DNA of 64,000 bases from JANRLF01 sp033762815 (GTDB lineage: Bacteria > Bacteroidota > Bacteroidia > Chitinophagales > CAIOSU01): the NCBI GenBank assembly GCA_033762815.1, contig JANRLF010000006.1, positions 124,001 through 188,000 of the forward strand, in the 5' to 3' direction. The translations under genes and the position numbers were made by a program. Shown piece after piece: positions 52,002-61,522 of this stretch. The notes under the pieces were generated by a model. It had not been told where the DNA came from and made no database searches. It worked only from the letters and a program-made list of their open reading frames with translations. Within the stretch, counting starts at the first letter, position 1, and every line of letters begins with the position of its first letter.

Positions 52002-52755
52002 CGCCCCCAATTTTGGCCAGCTTGCCATCGGTATCGTGCATGGGCCTTGACTTGCAATGGAATCTCAAATCGGGTTTGCCCTGAAGGAGAAACTGGCAAT
52101 CCACCGGTTCGCCATGTTCTATGGTTTTCATGAAATGCTTCTGCAAGTCTTCGTCCTTACAGTCCAGCGTTTCAATAAAGGTATGTAGGTTGTGCGGTAT
52201 CTTGTTCAGTTCTTGCCCGCCCACCAATTCCATAAAGCCTGGCGACCAGTACATACTGCTATCGGCCACGTTCAGCTCCCAGTAGCCAATTTGGGCCAAA
52301 GTCTCAATGGTCTCCATTCGCTGCTTGCCCTCATCCAAGCGGGAGGTAAAGTTGTCCACCTTTTTTTGCAGTTGGTACCGCTCAAAGGCATATCGCACCG
52401 ATGAGGTAAGCACCTTGCCGTCGAATTGGCCTTTTACCAAAAAGTCCTGTGCGCCCATTTTCACGGTTTTTACGCCCAGTTCCTCGTCGTTCAGCCCAGT
52501 TAGCACAATTACTACGGTGTTGCTGGCCACGGTTAGTATTTCCTCCAAGGTCGCCAAATCGCGGCTATCGGGCAGGTTTAGGTCCAGAAGGATAACGTCA
52601 AAGGCATTTTTGGAAAGTAGGTCGAGCGCGGTCTTCAAAAATTCCGCATGGATGAGCCTGGCGGTTTTGAATACGGACTCTTCCAAATAAAACTTGATTA
52701 AAAAGGCATCGCCCGGGTTGTCCTCAATCAAAAGTATGTTTAGGGGCTTATCCAT
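51982..52755 (-). CDS. Response regulator with a C-terminal PAS-like domain
   Basis: 257 residues from the ATG at 52753-52755. Receiver domain at about 5-125: LLIEDNPGDAFLI with the acidic pair, the phospho-acceptor Asp in VILLDLNLPDSRDL, VLTGLNDEELG and the Lys in FLVKGQ. A short coiled linker (YQLQKKVDNFTSRLDEGKQR) leads to a PAS-like part with IGYWELNVADSSMYWSPGF. There is no DNA-binding domain, so the output is by contact or by a partner. It is third in the kinase operon. Confidence 0.85.
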   Translation of the reverse strand: MDKPLNILLIEDNPGDAFLIKFYLEESVFKTARLIHAEFLKTALDLLSKNAFDVILLDLNLPDSRDLATLEEILTVASNTVVIVLTGLNDEELGVKTVKMGAQDFLVKGQFDGKVLTSSVRYAFERYQLQKKVDNFTSRLDEGKQRMETIETLAQIGYWELNVADSSMYWSPGFMELVGGQELNKIPHNLHTFIETLDCKDEDLQKHFMKTIEHGEPVDCQFLLQGKPDLRFHCKSRPMHDTDGKLAKIGGVIQRMG

Positions 52756-52768
52756 ATCAAAGGGTTGC

Positions 52769-53212
52769 TTATTGCACTGGCAATTTAATAAGAGAAAACC
52801 AAAACTGCTCAATATACTTTATCATATGCTGATATTTATCAAAGTCGACCGGCTTGGTCAAATAGGCATTTGCATTCAGTTTATAGCAGTTCTGAATATC
52901 CTGTTTCGATTCGGAAGAAGTAAGTATGATGACGGGTATGTGGTTGGTTTTGGCATTGCTTTTCATTTCCTGCAATACTTCCAACCCATTGCGTTTCGGT
53001 AGGTTCAGGTCAAGAATTACCAAATGTGGGGTGGGGCTATCCTGATAACGCCCTTCCTTAAAAAGGAACGATATAGCCTCCTCACCGTCTTGTGCTAGGT
53101 GCAACCTACCTACGTACCTGCTGTCTTTTAAAATTTCCTGTGTAAGCCTAACATCACCTGGATTGTCTTCTACTAGTAACAGGTCGTACTTTTGGTCCAA
53201 CTCAAAACTCAT
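52769..53212 (-). CDS. Single-domain response regulator (Rcp1-like)
   Basis: 147 residues from the ATG at 53210-53212 (an ATG 7 codons upstream would overlap more of the kinase gene). LLLVEDNPGDVRLTQEILKD, phospho-acceptor Asp in LVILDLNLPKRNGLE, VIILTSSESKQDI and the Lys in AYLTKPVDFDKY. This spelling is that of Rcp1-type regulators paired with phytochrome-like kinases. There is no output domain. It overlaps the kinase gene by 11 bases and is probably its direct partner. Confidence 0.9.
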   Translation of the reverse strand: MSFELDQKYDLLLVEDNPGDVRLTQEILKDSRYVGRLHLAQDGEEAISFLFKEGRYQDSPTPHLVILDLNLPKRNGLEVLQEMKSNAKTNHIPVIILTSSESKQDIQNCYKLNANAYLTKPVDFDKYQHMIKYIEQFWFSLIKLPVQ

Positions 53213-56200
53213 GTTGCCTTTTACTGATTTCAAAATAAAAAGTGGTGCCTTTTCCTGGCTCCGATTTCAACCATATCCTTCCTCTGTGCCTTTCTACAAT
53301 TTTTTTGCAAATGGCAAGGCCCATACCCGTTCCCTCATATTCTTTTCTACTATTCAAACGTTGGAAAATGACGAAAATCCGCTCGTGGTACTTTTCTTCT
53401 ATGCCAATACCATTATCCTTAACGCTGAAACGCCAGTAGTTTTTGTATTCCCTACAGGCTACTTCAACAGTAGGAGTATTGTTGGCCACAAATTTAATAG
53501 CATTGCCTATTAGGTTTTGCAATAAACTTACCATTTGCGGTTTATCTGCCAAAATGGTGGGCAGTGGCTTCAGGATAATTTGGGCTTTGGAATTCTCTGT
53601 CGCCGATTTCAGGTTCAACTTTACGTACTCCGCTACCTGTGCCATATCCACTTGCTTAAAGCCTCCTCCTCTTCTATCCACGCGTGAATACTCCAATAGG
53701 TCATTGATCAATTGCTGCATGCGGATAACACCATTCACAGCAAATTCCATAAATTCCTGAATTTCGGTATTGCTTTCGTTGGCTAGTCTCCTTTGTATTA
53801 GTCCAACATAACTAGAAATCATCCTCAACGGTTCTTGCAGGTCGTGCGATGCAGCATATGCAAACAGTTCCAGCTCCTCATTGGAGCGTTTCAATACCTT
53901 CGCCTGTTCCTCCAACTGGTACTGTATTTCTTTTAAGTCGGAAATATCTAAAGACATGACCATGCCGGCATATATTTCACCAGCATCTGACTTTACGGGC
54001 AATATATGGATGAGGTAATGCTTATTATTGAATTCCCGCTCCATACTGATTACCTTGCCTTGCAAGGCTTCTTTATATAAGGGTTCCAGTATTTTCAGAC
54101 GGCTCTGTGGCAAAACGTCGTATATGGTTTTCCCTTCAATATTTTCTTTGCTATAACCTTGCTCCTCCAATGCCGCGCCCTCTACCAAGCGGTACCTCAA
54201 CTCGGTATCGAACAATAGTACGGCCGCTTTAGGGATATTGCGAGCCAGCGTACGGTAAAGCTCTTTGGTCTCGTTCAGGCTTTCCTCGGTCTGTTTCCTT
54301 TCCAGCGCATTGGCCAGTACTTGCCCTAAAATTTTCAACATGGGCACTGTTTCTTCCCGCCAAAACTGCTCTTTATATTTTGAGCCAAAGGCAAGTACGC
54401 CATTCAGTTCGCCATTGAATATGATGGGCACAAAAATCAAAGACTTTACTTCAAATTGCTGCATCAATGCCCTAAGGTGTACCGCATCTTTACCTAATGC
54501 TTGAATACGGGGAATCTCAAAAACCCCTTCGGCCTTGATGTATTTGAAAAGAGCCACGTGCTCCTTAGCCGAAACCGATTTTAAGCGTTCTTTGGCATCA
54601 TGGATATTATCAAACCAATAATTCCGCATCACGAACTGTTTGCCATTAGCATTGGAAAGGAACAAATAACCCTGATCGATATGGAACAACTGGCAAACTA
54701 TTTTGATTGCCGCATTGATTTCATCGTCAATCATCTGCGGCGGTATATTGATAAAATTGGTGGAAAGCGTGGTAATGATGTTTTCCAATTCCATCCGCTC
54801 CTGTATCACCATTTCCGTGGCCTTTCTCTCTAATGCACTTGAAAAAATCTGAGCCAAGATTTTAAAAAGCAGAATGGAATAATCGGGCCAGCGTGTTTCC
54901 TCCGTATAAGACATGATGCTGAGATAGCCCTGTTGAATATTCTTGCTTTGCAAGGGGATTGTAAACAATGAGCGCACTTTGAATTTGGCCAACTGCTGCC
55001 TTAATAGGCTATCGCCTGCTAGCAGCTTCGTATCTGGCATATATAAATAGCCCTTATCAACCAATTCATCCATAGCCCAGTTACTAGTCAATAGCTTTTG
55101 AGGCTCATCAATCATGGCCCGTTTACAATTGGGGGAAGTCCAAGAAAACTTGTTTTGTGCAAAAGAGGCACTATCAGCTAGTTGTATCACACACTGGTCA
55201 GCACTTAAATAGTTACCCAGTTTCATCAGTGCCTGATAGATGGCATCATCAATCTCATCTACTTGGATATTAATAAAACGTGCGGAGATAAGCGATACCA
55301 GCTCTTTGAACTCCAACTGAAAAGTGAGCATATCCTGTATCGACTTCAGTTGGGTGATATCGGTTGAGATACTCAAAATTTGCTGCAGGTTGTTCTCCAG
55401 TATCAGTGGATTGAGCGTTGTTTGAAACCACTGTAGGTTGCCATCCTTTTTGCGCTTGCCTCGCTCCTCTTCAATTACATAAGCGGCATTATTTTTCAGT
55501 ATCCTTTCGGCCAATTGGGCATTGGTAAATCCAAAAAAATCTTTTTCATTGCTGCCTGGGATGGTGTTCACCCGCTTTCCGACATAATCGGCAAAGGCTT
55601 TGTTCACCATGCGATAAGTGCCGTCAGGGTCCTTCACGGCTATCAGGTTGGGAATGGTATCTATTACCTTGCGCAAATACAGTTCTTTTTTGCGAACCTC
55701 CATTTCCGCCTCTTTGAGTTCGGTAATATCCCGGCCTACCGATTGGTACTCAATGAAGTTGCCGTTATCGTCATAAATAGCCCTATCAGTCCACATTTGC
55801 CAGCGCTGGGTTACCCCTTTATGCTTTATCTGTTGGCTATATGTCACTACAGGGTTTTCCCTGTTCAATGTGGCCAGTCGCTCCAAGAATTTTTTCCTTG
55901 CCCCGGGTGGGATAAAGGTACTTAGCTTTTTACCCACCACCTCATCTAGCTTAACGCCGAAGTAGCGGCAGTAGGCAGCATTGGCAAAAGTGATGGTGCC
56001 ATTGGCCTGGTAGCGGCTAATCAGTTCGGTTTGGTCTTCCACCACCGCCCGGTACTTCTTTTCACTGGCTATTAGCTGGCCTTCGGCCTTCTTTTTATGG
56101 GTGATGTCAGCACCAATGATATTTACATAGCCATACTCGACCACGGGAACCAGCTTCAATTCATAAATCCGTTTTCCGCAGTCAATTTCAAACTCCTTTT

Positions 56201-57608
56201 CCCGCTGGGTATCCAACACTTTTTTCACCACTTTTAACCAAACCTTGGGCAGTGCTTTTCCGGGTGCTGTTTTCCAAAATTGGAGCAAAGTATTGCTGGC
56301 CTTATTGGCATAGGATATCAACCCTTCTGCCGAAACCCTTAATAAGGGCGATGGGGTCTCATCGGGCATGCGGGCCAATAGGGATATTTCCTTTTGAGCT
56401 TGTTTTAAATCAGTGATATCGCGAGCAATAGAAGCAATGAATTCAATTCGTCCCTGTTTGTCTTTTTTGCAGAAAGTAACTTGCGAAACGGGAACAAGGG
56501 TCCCCTGCTCGGTTTTCATGGTAAGTTCCCCCTTCCAAATACCCTGCTTCAATATTTGCTGCATCACTTCTCCCTTTACTTTTTGGATGCTTTGCTCCTC
56601 ATAAAATTCTTCCCAACGCCTGTGCAAATAATTCCCTTCCTTTAAGCCTAACATATTAAGTCCGGAAGCATTCAGCGATATCGTATTGCCCCTATAATCG
56701 GAAACACCTATAAAGTCAGTAGTGGAGTTGATGATGGTGTACAGTCTTTCATTGGTGCTCTCGGCTTTCTTTTGTTGGGTAATATCAGAGAAAATACCCA
56801 TTGAGCCTATGATTTCATTACGGTCATTGTAAACCGGGGTAGCACTCACCTTCAGCCATTTTTCTTCCCTTTTTTTGTTCAGTATGTTTATTTCGTACAC
56901 TTCCGATTTTCCGCTGAACCTTTCTTGGAACTTGCTGCGAAGGGTTTTTCTGTCGTAGTTCTTTATTGTGAGAATATCCAATGCCGATTTTCCCAGCAGT
57001 TCATCCATCTTAAAGCCGGTAAGTTTGCTGAAGCGTTTGTTGGCAAACAAGACCGTATTCTTTAGATCAGTAATTACCACCCCTTCGTTCATGCGCTCTA
57101 CCAACGTACGGTATTTCGATTCGCTTTCCCGTAGTAGTGCCAGCGCTTGGCGCTTCACTGTCACGTCAATATGGATACCGATGGAGCCCACCACTTTTTT
57201 ATTGGCATCGAATACTGGGGAGCCACTTATTTCAAAATACCTTATCTCCCCTGATTTATGGCGCATGGGCAGTTCGTAGCGGCTGGACACTCCTTTGGTC
57301 CTTTCTGCCCGTCGTTTCGAAAGTTCCTTTTTGCTGCTTTTGGGCACCATAATGTCGGTCGATTGCCCAACCAGCTCTTCCCTTTTATATCCAAACAGAC
57401 GACAGAAACAACGATTGGCATATACTATCCGCTCTTCATTATCCACTTGTAAAATGGCCTCGTTCAGGGTATCCAGCAAGCGATAGTCGACTTTGCTTTC
57501 CGAGCCTGTGGCTTTCTGAACATTAGCTTTTAATGATGCCAATTCCGCCTTCAGCCGCTCATTTTCTTGCTGCAAATGCTCAATGGAAATGGCACTCGAT
57601 ACTTTCAT
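53202..57608 (-). CDS. Hybrid-free sensor histidine kinase with 7 PAS and 2 GAF domains
   Basis: 1468 residues from the ATG at 57606-57608, followed by a coiled coil (LQQENERLKAELASLKANVQ). Six PAS domains run to about 760, with IVYANRCFCRLFGYKREELV and VLFANKRFSKLTGFKMDELL as clear examples. Two GAF domains lie at about 766-930 and 936-1105, then PAS 7 at about 1110-1220. HisKA has the phospho-His in FAYAASHDLQEPLRM; HATPase has NLIGNAIKF, DNGIGIE and GTGMGLAICKKIVERH. No membrane helix, so it is a cytosolic sensor. The GAFs lack an obvious bilin Cys. Confidence 0.92.
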   Translation of the reverse strand: MKVSSAISIEHLQQENERLKAELASLKANVQKATGSESKVDYRLLDTLNEAILQVDNEERIVYANRCFCRLFGYKREELVGQSTDIMVPKSSKKELSKRRAERTKGVSSRYELPMRHKSGEIRYFEISGSPVFDANKKVVGSIGIHIDVTVKRQALALLRESESKYRTLVERMNEGVVITDLKNTVLFANKRFSKLTGFKMDELLGKSALDILTIKNYDRKTLRSKFQERFSGKSEVYEINILNKKREEKWLKVSATPVYNDRNEIIGSMGIFSDITQQKKAESTNERLYTIINSTTDFIGVSDYRGNTISLNASGLNMLGLKEGNYLHRRWEEFYEEQSIQKVKGEVMQQILKQGIWKGELTMKTEQGTLVPVSQVTFCKKDKQGRIEFIASIARDITDLKQAQKEISLLARMPDETPSPLLRVSAEGLISYANKASNTLLQFWKTAPGKALPKVWLKVVKKVLDTQREKEFEIDCGKRIYELKLVPVVEYGYVNIIGADITHKKKAEGQLIASEKKYRAVVEDQTELISRYQANGTITFANAAYCRYFGVKLDEVVGKKLSTFIPPGARKKFLERLATLNRENPVVTYSQQIKHKGVTQRWQMWTDRAIYDDNGNFIEYQSVGRDITELKEAEMEVRKKELYLRKVIDTIPNLIAVKDPDGTYRMVNKAFADYVGKRVNTIPGSNEKDFFGFTNAQLAERILKNNAAYVIEEERGKRKKDGNLQWFQTTLNPLILENNLQQILSISTDITQLKSIQDMLTFQLEFKELVSLISARFINIQVDEIDDAIYQALMKLGNYLSADQCVIQLADSASFAQNKFSWTSPNCKRAMIDEPQKLLTSNWAMDELVDKGYLYMPDTKLLAGDSLLRQQLAKFKVRSLFTIPLQSKNIQQGYLSIMSYTEETRWPDYSILLFKILAQIFSSALERKATEMVIQERMELENIITTLSTNFINIPPQMIDDEINAAIKIVCQLFHIDQGYLFLSNANGKQFVMRNYWFDNIHDAKERLKSVSAKEHVALFKYIKAEGVFEIPRIQALGKDAVHLRALMQQFEVKSLIFVPIIFNGELNGVLAFGSKYKEQFWREETVPMLKILGQVLANALERKQTEESLNETKELYRTLARNIPKAAVLLFDTELRYRLVEGAALEEQGYSKENIEGKTIYDVLPQSRLKILEPLYKEALQGKVISMEREFNNKHYLIHILPVKSDAGEIYAGMVMSLDISDLKEIQYQLEEQAKVLKRSNEELELFAYAASHDLQEPLRMISSYVGLIQRRLANESNTEIQEFMEFAVNGVIRMQQLINDLLEYSRVDRRGGGFKQVDMAQVAEYVKLNLKSATENSKAQIILKPLPTILADKPQMVSLLQNLIGNAIKFVANNTPTVEVACREYKNYWRFSVKDNGIGIEEKYHERIFVIFQRLNSRKEYEGTGMGLAICKKIVERHRGRIWLKSEPGKGTTFYFEISKRQHEF

Positions 57609-57728
57609 GCCTAGTAAAATACCGAAAAAATAGATACTGGGGCAAGTGCTGACGACCAATTTGCCATAAGTGCTGTTGGAAAGCGTTGCAAAAACAACAA
57701 CTAAGGCTTTTTAAACAATTATGGCGCT

Positions 57729-57760
57729 AAAAAAAGGAAGCCCCCCGCCGAAGCGGAGGG
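57729..57760 (-). terminator. Rho-independent terminator after the tRNA
   Basis: On the minus strand CCCTCCGC-TTC-GGCGGGGGG forms a GC-rich stem followed by CTTCCTTTTTTT. It ends the tRNA transcript that begins near 57850. Confidence 0.8.
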
Positions 57761-57775
57761 CATGTCCTGAAAGCG

Positions 57776-57849
<74 letters not shown>

Positions 57850-57913
57850 GCTTCCCGTTGGCGAAAACGGGACACGAAATTAATGATTTTCTCGTGTTTC
57901 TGTACTATCGGAA

Positions 57914-57949
57914 TAAAAAAAATGCCCAGCAGTTGGCCTGCCGGGCATT
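57914..57949 (-). terminator. Rho-independent terminator of the ferritin-like operon
   Basis: On the minus strand AATGCCCGGCAG and CTGCTGGGCATT form a stem with one mismatch region and a short loop, followed by a run of eight T. It lies 24 bases after the stop of the second ferritin-like gene. Confidence 0.85.
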
Positions 57950-57973
57950 AGTGGTCATTGCTACACCAACGGC

Positions 57974-58792
57974 CTAAGGCACAATGAACAAATTGGCAAT
58001 GTTCAGCACGCTTTGCATGTCCAATGGTTCATCAAAAGCCTCGGTAAGGCCATCGCTACCTATTGAAGTCACCGTAGTAGCATTCACGCCGCCATGGGTG
58101 GTGTTTTGCTCACCATCATACACCGCTTGGGTTTGGGCAGGCATTCCCGTACCTCTTTGGTCTTGGGTAATCCAACCCTTCAGGCCGCGCAACCTGCGCA
58201 CCTCGGAAGCATGGCGTGCTTCCACGGAATGGATTTGCAAGGCGGCGGTAAGCACTGCATCGTTGCTCATCAAGCTGGCAGCACCCCCTTTGTAAGCTCT
58301 TACGCCGGTATCTTCAAACGCTTGCGATAAGGCCAAGAAAGTGGCATAGTCGCCAAAAGCATCGAAAGTACCACCCGCAGTAAAATCAAAAGTAGGCTTG
58401 CTTACAGGGGTGGTGCCCAATGATGATATGGTATCTTGCAGGAAGGTAACGTGTGCATTCTCGTGCTTGCTAATCTGTTGGAAAATTTGGGTAGCATCAC
58501 CATTCGGTATCAACCCCGATGCGTTCAAGCCAAGGGTGTAGAATTCGGCTTCCAAATATTCCAAGGTCAGTGCAAAGTTGAGCACGTCTTCCAATGGTCC
58601 TTGCAATGCGACATAGGCATTGGCTTTCTTGCTGGCCAAAGATACCAGTGCTACCGGTACCGCCGCTGCCGCTATGGTTTTTCCAGTTTCTCCGAAAAGT
58701 TTGAACAAATCCCTTCTGGAAGCGGCCTTATTGAACCTTTTAGTATCCGTACTTTCCAGGTTCAGTTTGTTGAGTATGTTTAAAATCTTCAT
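57974..58792 (-). CDS. Ferritin-like domain protein, Tat-type signal
   Basis: 272 residues. Near residues 25-60, SRRDLFKLFGETGKT then hydrophobic IAAAAVPVALVSLASKKANA looks like a twin-arginine signal. The four-helix Ferritin_2-type body has the metal ligands in LEYLEAEFY, KHENAHVTFL, QAFEDTGVRAYKG and IHSVEARHASEVR. It may be a di-iron periplasmic protein of stress or oxidation control. It follows its paralogue by 19 bases and ends at a strong terminator. Confidence 0.82.
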   Translation of the reverse strand: MKILNILNKLNLESTDTKRFNKAASRRDLFKLFGETGKTIAAAAVPVALVSLASKKANAYVALQGPLEDVLNFALTLEYLEAEFYTLGLNASGLIPNGDATQIFQQISKHENAHVTFLQDTISSLGTTPVSKPTFDFTAGGTFDAFGDYATFLALSQAFEDTGVRAYKGGAASLMSNDAVLTAALQIHSVEARHASEVRRLRGLKGWITQDQRGTGMPAQTQAVYDGEQNTTHGGVNATTVTSIGSDGLTEAFDEPLDMQSVLNIANLFIVP

Positions 58793-58811
58793 GTTGTCGT
58801 TCTCCTTTTGG

Positions 58812-59522
58812 TTATTGAGGCAAGTTGCTTCCGTTTAACTCAGTCGTCAGGTAATCCGCGGCGGCTTGCAGCACATCCGCAGGCACCATGGCCCTATCCA
58901 AACCATTGCTGGCCGTTACCACGTCATCGCCTGCAAATGATTGCGCACTGCTGTCCAGTATACTGCGTATGGCAGCTGCATGGCGAGCCTCTACGGAAAC
59001 TATTTTCCCGGCAATAAGCAAGTAATCGGCACTTTGCAATAACTTGCCCGCACCATTATAGGCAGCTACACCCAGGTCTTCAAACGTTTTGGCGGCACCC
59101 AGTACACTACTTCGGCTGTTGAAATCGATACTGCTGAAGTTTACCTGCAAATCCTGGATAGCATTGGAGCCCAAGGCAGCCTTGAGGAAATCGCGGTGGG
59201 CAACTTCATGATTTTTCAAATCATTCATGATTTGGCTTTCCATGGATGAAATGCCAGAATAGGGCGTAGCTACCACTTGCGTGTAGAACGCCGCTTCCAG
59301 TTGTTCCAAAGCATAGGCATAATTGAGGATACCCACATCGCCGCTGCCAAGGTTGACAGCCAAGGGGTCGTCATCGTCATCATCATCGTCTTTACAGCTT
59401 GATAGCAATAAGGTGGTACCCGCTACCGTAAAACCAGCATAGGCCAGAAAACGTCGCCTTGATGCATACAAGGGATGAGGCATACCTTGCCCGCCCGCCT
59501 TAATCAATTTTGGTTTGGTCAT
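58812..59522 (-). CDS. Ferritin-like domain lipoprotein with Tat signal and Asp8 tract
   Basis: 236 residues. SRRRFLAYAGFTVAGTTLLL then SSC is a twin-arginine lipoprotein signal. The lipidated Cys is followed by K and eight Asp, which resembles the acidic lipoprotein export signal that sends Bacteroidota lipoproteins to the cell surface. The Ferritin_2 body has LEQLEAAFY, NHEVAHRDFL, KTFEDLGVAAYNG and VSVEARHAAAIR. It is the first gene of the pair and probably works with its paralogue. Confidence 0.82.
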   Translation of the reverse strand: MTKPKLIKAGGQGMPHPLYASRRRFLAYAGFTVAGTTLLLSSCKDDDDDDDDPLAVNLGSGDVGILNYAYALEQLEAAFYTQVVATPYSGISSMESQIMNDLKNHEVAHRDFLKAALGSNAIQDLQVNFSSIDFNSRSSVLGAAKTFEDLGVAAYNGAGKLLQSADYLLIAGKIVSVEARHAAAIRSILDSSAQSFAGDDVVTASNGLDRAMVPADVLQAAADYLTTELNGSNLPQ

Positions 59523-59831
59523 AACTACTCTTTTTGGATTAAATAGTGAACTCGAATTAATCGGATGCTGATGCTACTGGTATGGCATTGCGGGAGAGAC
59601 AATGGGAAGCAGATAAATAAATACTGTGCCCAAATGGGTGCAAAGGGCTAATTATAGTCGCAGTAAGAGATAATAGATTTATTAGTAAATGTTTTTTGAA
59701 TAAATGGTGCATTTATATTCCCCTATTGGGGATTTATCTACACGTTTTTACCTAGATTTTTTACTGCGATAATCAATTCTTGAAAAAGCTGTTCTATTTT
59801 GCAATTTCGGGTCACTAACAAAAGCATCAAC
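59523..59831. other. 309-bp gap between divergent genes
   Basis: No gene seen. It must hold the promoters of the ferritin-like pair (minus) and the HAD gene (plus). A small hairpin TCCCC-TATT-GGGGA lies near 59726-59739. No clear TAnnTTTG lies close to either start. Confidence 0.5.
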
Positions 59832-60458
59832 ATGCTGGAAGGCATCCACAACATTATTTTTGATTTAGGGGGAGTAATTATCAACTTGGACATGGAGCGT
59901 ACCTTTACTGCTTTCCGTGCCCTTGCAGAAAGGGAAGACGTGCCACTGTACACCCTTGCCCAGCAACATGACCTTTTCAAAAGATTTGAAGTAGGTGCGG
60001 TAAGTCCAGATGAGTTTGTGACGGAATTGAAGGCATTGATGGACAAGCCCGCATTGGATAAAGAGACGATACATGCTGCTTGGAACGCCATGCTGATGGA
60101 CATACCTGCTGAAAGATTGGCGTTACTTAAAAGGTTGAAGCAACATTACCGCACGTATTTGTTCAGCAATACCAACGCCTTACATTTCGATGCGTTCAAT
60201 GCGTATTTGTTGCAGGCTTTTAATGAACCCAACTTGGAGCCGTACTTCCATAAAACTTATTACAGCCATTTAATGGGTATCCGCAAGCCCGATGCGCAAG
60301 CTTTTCAGCAAATATTGGATGAGAACGGCCTCAAAGCGCAGGAAACTTTGTTCTTGGATGATACGGCGGGCCATTTACTGGGGGCTGAGCAGGTGGGCAT
60401 CCGTACCCAATTAATTACCGCCGAACAAACCATTATGGATATCTTTAAGCATTACTAG
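59832..60458 (+). CDS. HAD-superfamily hydrolase (YihX-like)
   Basis: 208 residues from the ATG at 59832. Motif I is FDLGGVIINLD, with one Asp before and one after Gly-Gly as in the YihX/HAD-IA group. Motif II is YLFSNTNALH. Motif III has Lys in GIRKPDAQAF, and motif IV is LFLDDTAGHL. It is likely a small-molecule phosphatase, perhaps for a sugar phosphate; the substrate is unknown. Cytosolic. Confidence 0.85.
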   Translation: MLEGIHNIIFDLGGVIINLDMERTFTAFRALAEREDVPLYTLAQQHDLFKRFEVGAVSPDEFVTELKALMDKPALDKETIHAAWNAMLMDIPAERLALLKRLKQHYRTYLFSNTNALHFDAFNAYLLQAFNEPNLEPYFHKTYYSHLMGIRKPDAQAFQQILDENGLKAQETLFLDDTAGHLLGAEQVGIRTQLITAEQTIMDIFKHY

Positions 60459-60521
60459 TATCTTTTTGCGAACATTTTCCTAAGCTTTGGGCGTTAATGC
60501 CCCATAACAACCATCTAGATA

Positions 60522-61463
60522 TTGAGCCGTTTTTTGGTGATATTGTTCTTACTGCCTTGCCTTTCTGCCTTCTGCCAAATAGAAGTGACGGATACAAGCG
60601 GCAATTCTCTTTTTGCCATCGCACAGGGCACCTTGACCGATGCCGGTAACCAGCAGCCAGCCTTTACTGTAAGGGGCAATATTATTTTCCACGGCACCTC
60701 TGATAAAAAGGAAGACATTGTTTTGCTGGTGAGGGCGGAAGATATTTTCGATAAAAATGCGGGTGAAGTATTGAAGGCCGATATGAAGGAAGTGTTGATG
60801 ACCGTCACCAAGGGCCGCTTCTATTTGGGAAAAGGCCCTTTTTATGATGATTCCAAATTGCTGGGCTATTATAAGCCAGATAGTAAGGGCAACCTAAGAA
60901 TTTACAGCGGCAACAACACTTGGGCAGCCAGTATTAAAGCTAGTGCCGTCACCACGGGCGAGTTTGTATTGGTATTCTATTACCTGATGGTCCAAAAAGG
61001 ATGGGTACAGCAACTGGCCAACAGTCTACCGATGCCTAACAGTAGTCAGGCGGCGGAAGATGATTTGGCCGCCACCAACGGTACTATCCGCAGGGTATGG
61101 GGCAATGCAAAAGATGAATACATCTGGAATGGAAAAATCATCAAAAGGAAATGGAATTCCTTTGACTTTGAAGAATGGAGCTTTGACGGAACTACCTTAA
61201 AGCGCATATGGTATGCTGGCGAAGACGACTATATATGGGACGGGCAGACCCTGAAGAGAAAATGGAATACGGGCACTGAGGTATTCGAATGGGATGGCAG
61301 TATACTGCGCCGCAAATGGAACACTGGTACCGATGAGTACTCCATTCAAGGAAACATTGTAAAGCGGCTTTGGAATACCGGGGTAGATGAGGAATGGGAA
61401 ATTGATGGCGAAATACCGATACCCATTATAGCCATGGTAGTTTTTGGCCTATTGGGAAAGTAA
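60522..61463 (+). CDS. Secreted protein with six KRKWNTG-type repeats
   Basis: 313 residues from a TTG, the only start in frame after a stop at 60516. Signal peptide MSRFLVILFLLPCLSAFC. Residues about 186-296 hold six units of 17-19 residues: GTIRRVWGNAKDEYIWN, GKIIKRKWNSFDFEEWSFD, GTTLKRIWYAGEDDYIWD, GQTLKRKWNTGTEVFEWD, GSILRRKWNTGTDEYSIQ, GNIVKRLWNTGVDEEWEID. The pattern may form a closed beta structure with a ring of Trp, as in 4-fold beta-flower proteins, but that is inference. A short hydrophobic stretch ends the protein. Confidence 0.7.
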   Translation: MSRFLVILFLLPCLSAFCQIEVTDTSGNSLFAIAQGTLTDAGNQQPAFTVRGNIIFHGTSDKKEDIVLLVRAEDIFDKNAGEVLKADMKEVLMTVTKGRFYLGKGPFYDDSKLLGYYKPDSKGNLRIYSGNNTWAASIKASAVTTGEFVLVFYYLMVQKGWVQQLANSLPMPNSSQAAEDDLAATNGTIRRVWGNAKDEYIWNGKIIKRKWNSFDFEEWSFDGTTLKRIWYAGEDDYIWDGQTLKRKWNTGTEVFEWDGSILRRKWNTGTDEYSIQGNIVKRLWNTGVDEEWEIDGEIPIPIIAMVVFGLLGK

Positions 61464-61522
61464 AGGTTTCTTAATAATTGTTACAAGTGACTACCAACAA
61501 ATGTACGTATCTTTACACTAAT

